In this document: positions 60,183 to 64,000 of the stretch, piece by piece
How the letters are laid out: each line of letters begins with the position of its first letter
Numbering within the stretch: position 1 is the first letter of the stretch
Assembly: GCF_000023145.1 (NCBI RefSeq)
Contig: NC_012704.1
Location: 1,116,001-1,180,000, forward strand
Source of the DNA: Corynebacterium kroppenstedtii DSM 44385
GTDB lineage: Bacteria > Actinomycetota > Actinomycetes > Mycobacteriales > Mycobacteriaceae
Reading direction: 5' to 3'
DNA: 64,000 nt
The notes under the pieces: generated by a model
Databases searched by the model: none
Told to the model about the DNA's origin: nothing
The model's input: only the letters and a program-made list of their open reading frames with translations
Translations under genes and position numbers: made by a program

Positions 60183-63100
60183 TCATGCATGAAGATCCTG
60201 GATTGCTGCCACCATCAGCGATGTGTTTGGCCTGCGATCATCTTGGTCAGCACCGTCCTGGCCTCGCTGCGGGTTTCCTTGTCCATCGCTCTGGTGCCCC
60301 GTCGGAGCCGTCTCAGAGATGCCATGGATGGATTCGATCGCCTGGACTGCTGCGACCGCTGCCTGGACCGTCGTAATGCAGGGGATCTCAGCGTTCAAAG
60401 CTGCCGCACGGATCTCGTAACCATCGTGACGAGCGCCAGAACTTCCAGCTGGTGTATTGATGATGAGATCAACCTGTTCGTCCAAAATAAGGTCGACGAT
60501 GGACCGGCGGCCGTCCTTATCCCGATGAACGGTCCCCACCTCAACGTGATCGACGCTGGGGTTATCTTCATGGACTTGCGATTGCTTCGCGACGACTTCG
60601 CACGGGATTCCATTGCGCCGGAGCATCCCCGCGGTGCCTTCCGTCGCCAGCAGAGAAAATCCCAGCGTGGCTAAACGTTGGATCGGGAACACCATGGTCC
60701 GTTTGTCGTGGTTGGCGACCGACACAAACACCGTCCCCGATACGGGGAGGCGTCCATAAGCCCCAGCCTGTGACTTGGCATAGGCCGCACCGAACGCGCG
60801 GTCAAGCCCCATGACTTCACCGGTCGACTTCATCTCTGGGGACAGGAGCGAATCCAACAGTGAACCATCCTGCCGACGGAACCTACGGAACGGCAACACC
60901 GCTTCCTTGACGGCAATCGGCGCGTCGAGAGGGAGCGAACCGCCGTCGTGGTCGGTGGGGATCATTCCTTCCATGCGCAGCTCCTGGAGCGTGGCGCCGA
61001 CGGATATGCGAGCGGCGGCTTTCGCCAACGGAACACCCGTCGCTTTGGACACGAAAGGCACTGTTCGCGAGGCTCGCGGATTCGCTTCGATGACGTAGAG
61101 AGTGTCATCTTTCAGGGCGAACTGGACGTTCATGAGTCCACGTACACCGATTTCACGAGCCAGCGACGCCGTGGACCGTCGAACAGTGTCGATATCCTCT
61201 GTGCCCAAAGTCATGGGAGGAATAGCGCAGGCGGAGTCGCCTGAGTGAATACCGGCTTCCTCAATGTGCTCCATGACGCCAGCGAGATAAACCTCTTCAC
61301 CATCGCACAAAGCGTCGACATCGATTTCAATGGCATTGTCCAAGAACCGGTCAACGAGGACGGGATGATCGTGGGTGATCTCGGTCGCCCGGGAAATGTA
61401 GTCGGCGAGAGAGTCGTCATCATAGACAATTTCCATGCCACGGCCGCCCAACACGTAGGAAGGCCGGACCAGCACTGGATAGCCAATTGACGACGCTACC
61501 GCCTGAGCTTCCTCGAGGTTCTTCGCCGTCCCATAGGCCGGTGCCGGGAGTCCAGACCGTTCGAGAACCCCTCCGAACTCACCGCGGTCTTCCGCCAGGT
61601 TAATGGCCTCGGGAGTTGTTCCGATCACCGGAACGCCGGCCTCTTTGAGCTGCTCAGCCAGGCCTAGCGGTGTCTGTCCGCCCAACTGGCAGATGACGCC
61701 TGCCACATTTCCCGACTCTGATTCGGCGTGGTAGACCTCCATGACATCTTCAAAGGTCAATGGCTCAAAGTAGAGGCGGTCAGCCGTGTCATAGTCGGTA
61801 GAGACCGTCTCTGGGTTGCAGTTAACCATGACCGTCTCATAACCGATGCGTGAGAGCTCCAATGCCGCGTGAACACACGAATAGTCGAACTCAATCCCCT
61901 GGCCAATACGGTTGGGGCCAGAGCCGAGAATGAGGATCTTTTCTTTCTCTCGCTGCGGAGTCACTTCACTTTCAGCGGCCGGATCAAGTTCATACGCGCT
62001 GTAGTGGTAGGGAGTTTTTGCCTCAAACTCCGCCGCACACGTATCCACCGTTTTGAATACCGGGCGGATACCGAGGGACCACCGCAGTGTCCGCACACCA
62101 TTTTCTCCGGCGAGTTCGGGCCTCACACTGGCAATTTGTGCGTCGGACAGCCCAAGGTACTTCGCTCGACGCAACAGGACTTCGGTGAGCACCGGCGCCG
62201 CCTCTAGCTCCTTACGGAAAGCCACCAGTTGCTCGATTTCCGCAATAAACCAGGGGTCAATGCCGGACGCTTCGTGGACCTCATCGACGTTGGCGCCCAG
62301 CCGAAGAGCAAGTTCAACGAGGTACAAGCGTCCTTCTTTGGGCACGCGGAGCATATCGACGACAGCCGCTTTGTCCTTAGCCGATTCGCCAGCAAAGTGT
62401 TCGTCGGGGTATGTCCAGAAGCCGCTTTCTTTGTTCTCCAGGGAACGGAGAACCTTGTTCAGGCCTGCAATATAATTGCGCCCCAATGCCATTGCTTCGC
62501 CCACCGACTTCATGGACGTGGTCAGGGTGTCGTCGGAACCCGGGAATTTTTCGAACGCAAAGCGAGGAGCCTTGACGACGACGTAGTCCAGCGTCGGCTC
62601 GAATGCCGCTGGGGTCACACCGGTGATGTCATTGCGGATTTCATCTAAGGTGTATCCAATTGCCAGCTTGGCCGCGATTTTCGCGATGGGGAAACCGGTT
62701 GCCTTCGATGCCAATGCTGATGAACGCGACACGCGTGGATTCATCTCGATGGTGACGATGCGACCATTATCAGGGTTCACCGCGAACTGGATATTACAAC
62801 CGCCTGTATCGACGCCTACCTCGCGCAGAATTGCGATGGCCTGGTCACGCATGACCTGAAATTCACGGTCGGTCAGGGTAAGCGCAGGCGCAACGGTGAC
62901 GGAGTCACCAGTATGGACGCCCACCGCATCCACGTTTTCGATTGAACAGACGATGACGACGTTATCGTTGCCGTCCCGCATGAGCTCAAGCTCATACTCT
63001 TTCCACCCCAGAATGGATTCTTCGATGAGCACATTTGCTTCCGGTGAGGCTGCTAACCCGCCGCCGGCAATGCGGTCGATGTCGTCGTACGTGTAGGCAA

Positions 63101-63656
63101 GGCCAGATCCCAGGCCCCCCATAGTGAACGAGGGGCGAACAACAACAGGAAGGCCGAGCTCAGCGACGGTTTCGTGAACTTCCTCCATGTTGTGGCACAC
63201 CCGCGACCGAGCTGACTCGCCACCAATTTTTTCGACGATGTCCTTAAACTTTTGCCGGTCCTCTCCCCTCTCAATAGCCTCAATATCAGCACCAATCAGT
63301 TCCACGTGGTGTTTGGCGAGGATCCCCCGACGGTCAAGCTGAATGGCGGCATTGAGAGCTGTCTGTCCACCCAGTGTGGCGAGCACGGCATCTATGGGGT
63401 GTCCTTCGGCAGCTTCTTTCTCGAAGATCTTCTCGATGTATTCGGGATCGATCGGTTCAATATAGGTATGGTCCGCGAACTCAGGGTCGGTCATGATGGT
63501 CGCCGGATTGGAGTTAATTAAGGTGACGCGGAGTCCTTCTTGTTCGAGGACTCGACATGCCTGAGTTCCGGAGTAGTCAAATTCACATGCTTGGCCGATG
63601 ACAATAGGGCCAGACCCGATGACCAGCACGTGGTTAAGGTTTGTACGGCGTGGCAT
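60183..63656 (-). CDS. carB: Carbamoyl-phosphate synthase large subunit
   Basis: This 1157-residue enzyme makes carbamoyl phosphate for arginine and pyrimidines. It consists of two ATP-grasp halves: the first opens with [20 protein letters not shown] (noted as [17 protein letters not shown]), the second with [19 protein letters not shown]. The C-terminal MGS-like allosteric domain (from about 985) has [13 protein letters not shown] and VDLIINTP. A Gln/Asp/Arg-rich tail of about 35 residues ends it. The ATG directly follows the carA stop (TAA ATG). Confidence 0.97.
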   Translation of the reverse strand: MPRRTNLNHVLVIGSGPIVIGQACEFDYSGTQACRVLEQEGLRVTLINSNPATIMTDPEFADHTYIEPIDPEYIEKIFEKEAAEGHPIDAVLATLGGQTALNAAIQLDRRGILAKHHVELIGADIEAIERGEDRQKFKDIVEKIGGESARSRVCHNMEEVHETVAELGLPVVVRPSFTMGGLGSGLAYTYDDIDRIAGGGLAASPEANVLIEESILGWKEYELELMRDGNDNVVIVCSIENVDAVGVHTGDSVTVAPALTLTDREFQVMRDQAIAILREVGVDTGGCNIQFAVNPDNGRIVTIEMNPRVSRSSALASKATGFPIAKIAAKLAIGYTLDEIRNDITGVTPAAFEPTLDYVVVKAPRFAFEKFPGSDDTLTTSMKSVGEAMALGRNYIAGLNKVLRSLENKESGFWTYPDEHFAGESAKDKAAVVDMLRVPKEGRLYLVELALRLGANVDEVHEASGIDPWFIAEIEQLVAFRKELEAAPVLTEVLLRRAKYLGLSDAQIASVRPELAGENGVRTLRWSLGIRPVFKTVDTCAAEFEAKTPYHYSAYELDPAAESEVTPQREKEKILILGSGPNRIGQGIEFDYSCVHAALELSRIGYETVMVNCNPETVSTDYDTADRLYFEPLTFEDVMEVYHAESESGNVAGVICQLGGQTPLGLAEQLKEAGVPVIGTTPEAINLAEDRGEFGGVLERSGLPAPAYGTAKNLEEAQAVASSIGYPVLVRPSYVLGGRGMEIVYDDDSLADYISRATEITHDHPVLVDRFLDNAIEIDVDALCDGEEVYLAGVMEHIEEAGIHSGDSACAIPPMTLGTEDIDTVRRSTASLAREIGVRGLMNVQFALKDDTLYVIEANPRASRTVPFVSKATGVPLAKAAARISVGATLQELRMEGMIPTDHDGGSLPLDAPIAVKEAVLPFRRFRRQDGSLLDSLLSPEMKSTGEVMGLDRAFGAAYAKSQAGAYGRLPVSGTVFVSVANHDKRTMVFPIQRLATLGFSLLATEGTAGMLRRNGIPCEVVAKQSQVHEDNPSVDHVEVGTVHRDKDGRRSIVDLILDEQVDLIINTPAGSSGARHDGYEIRAAALNAEIPCITTVQAAVAAVQAIESIHGISETAPTGHQSDGQGNPQRGQDGADQDDRRPNTSLMVAAIQDLHA

Positions 63657-64000
63657 TTACTTGGCCTTTCCTTCTTGCATAACGGTCACGAACTGATCGA
63701 AAAGCGGATTCGCATCATGGGGACCCGCAGCCGCCTCTGGGTGGTATTGCACAGAGAAGGCCCGCCCATCGTCGAGAGCGACGCCTTCCACCACGTTGTC
63801 GTTCGGGCAAATGTGGGTGACGTGGGCCGGTCCGAAGGGGGTGTCGAAGCTGGCTGTCAGCTCTTCGGTACTGAGTGTTTCCGACGCGTCATCAACATGC
63901 GGAGGAAGCAAGGCGAATCCGTGGTTTTGGGCGGTGATGGAGACGCGCCCCGTGGCGACGTCGACAACGGGGACGTTAATTCCGCGGTGACCGAATTTGA
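63657..64000 (-). CDS. carA: Carbamoyl-phosphate synthase small subunit (C-terminal part)
   Basis: The frame is open to the right edge, giving the last 113 residues. KFGHRGINVPVVD, ITAQNHGFAL and QYHPEAAAGPHDA are the class I amidotransferase end of CarA; the His-Pro-Glu holds the catalytic His and Glu. The Cys nucleophile lies outside the window. It delivers ammonia from glutamine to CarB. The stop codon abuts the carB start. Confidence 0.96.
   Translation of the reverse strand, partial: KFGHRGINVPVVDVATGRVSITAQNHGFALLPPHVDDASETLSTEELTASFDTPFGPAHVTHICPNDNVVEGVALDDGRAFSVQYHPEAAAGPHDANPLFDQFVTVMQEGKAK

Overview
The window is a chromosomal segment of a high-GC Gram-positive actinobacterium, almost certainly a Corynebacterium or a very close relative. 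I infer this from gene content and order. The acn-acnR pair, the sufR-B-D-C-S-U-T cluster beside mptB, ctaA/ctaB, tkt-tal-zwf-opcA-pgl, secG, tpi-pgk-gap, whiA-yvcK-rapZ-uvrC, the rib genes, rpe-rsmB-fmt-def-priA-metK-coaBC-rpoZ-gmk-mihF and pyrF-carB-carA follow the order I remember for Corynebacterium glutamicum. Operators matching the corynebacterial AcnR and McbR consensus sequences sit where expected. The species cannot be fixed from the sequence alone. I saw no rRNA, tRNA, CRISPR array, insertion sequence or prophage; this is core genome with a few local differences.

Layout. 1-1634 (-): N-terminal part of a secreted coiled-coil protein, probably an NlpC/P60 peptidoglycan hydrolase. 1635-2685: 1 kb without a convincing gene, holding a possible small RNA with its own terminator and the acn promoter with its AcnR operator. 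2686-6066: acn and acnR. 6268-7908: a UPF0237 (ACT) and UPF0210 pair. 7977-12535: a glutamine amidotransferase-like protein, an NAD(P)-binding protein, an ABC-F ATPase and a lone lycopene-cyclase-like flavoprotein. 12585-19401 (-): the complete SUF Fe-S assembly system, with a strong terminator between sufC and sufS. 19850-25897: MptB mannosyltransferase, an ABC exporter pair, and CtaA and CtaB for haem A synthesis.

26329-33771 (+) is the pentose phosphate operon tkt-tal-zwf-opcA-pgl. A structured leader before tkt shares several sequence blocks with the TPP riboswitch, although transketolase is itself a TPP enzyme and not a thiamin biosynthesis protein. The operon ends at a clear terminator. 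33987-38677 (-) holds secG, tpi, pgk and gap. Between secG and tpi, where C. glutamicum has ppc, there is only a frameshifted PI-PLC/GDPD-like gene on the opposite strand. 38920-44690 (-) carries whiA, yvcK, rapZ, uvrC and a PH-domain membrane protein.

From 44807 to the end every gene is on the minus strand: riboflavin synthesis (ribH, ribBA, ribE, ribD), rpe, rsmB, fmt, def, a helicase-degenerate priA, metK with a perfect McbR-type operator, coaBC, rpoZ, gmk, mihF, pyrF, carB and the 3' end of carA.

The genes are mostly housekeeping and functionally linked: TCA entry (acn), Fe-S supply for aconitase (suf), respiration (haem A for cytochrome aa3), NADPH and pentose supply, lower glycolysis, and precursor supply for flavin, SAM, CoA and pyrimidines. 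Many proteins carry hydrophilic low-complexity insertions or tails compared with their C. glutamicum counterparts, a recurring trait of this genome. The most interesting candidates are the tkt leader, the structured region upstream of acn, the frameshifted phosphodiesterase in place of ppc, and the terminator that splits the suf cluster.
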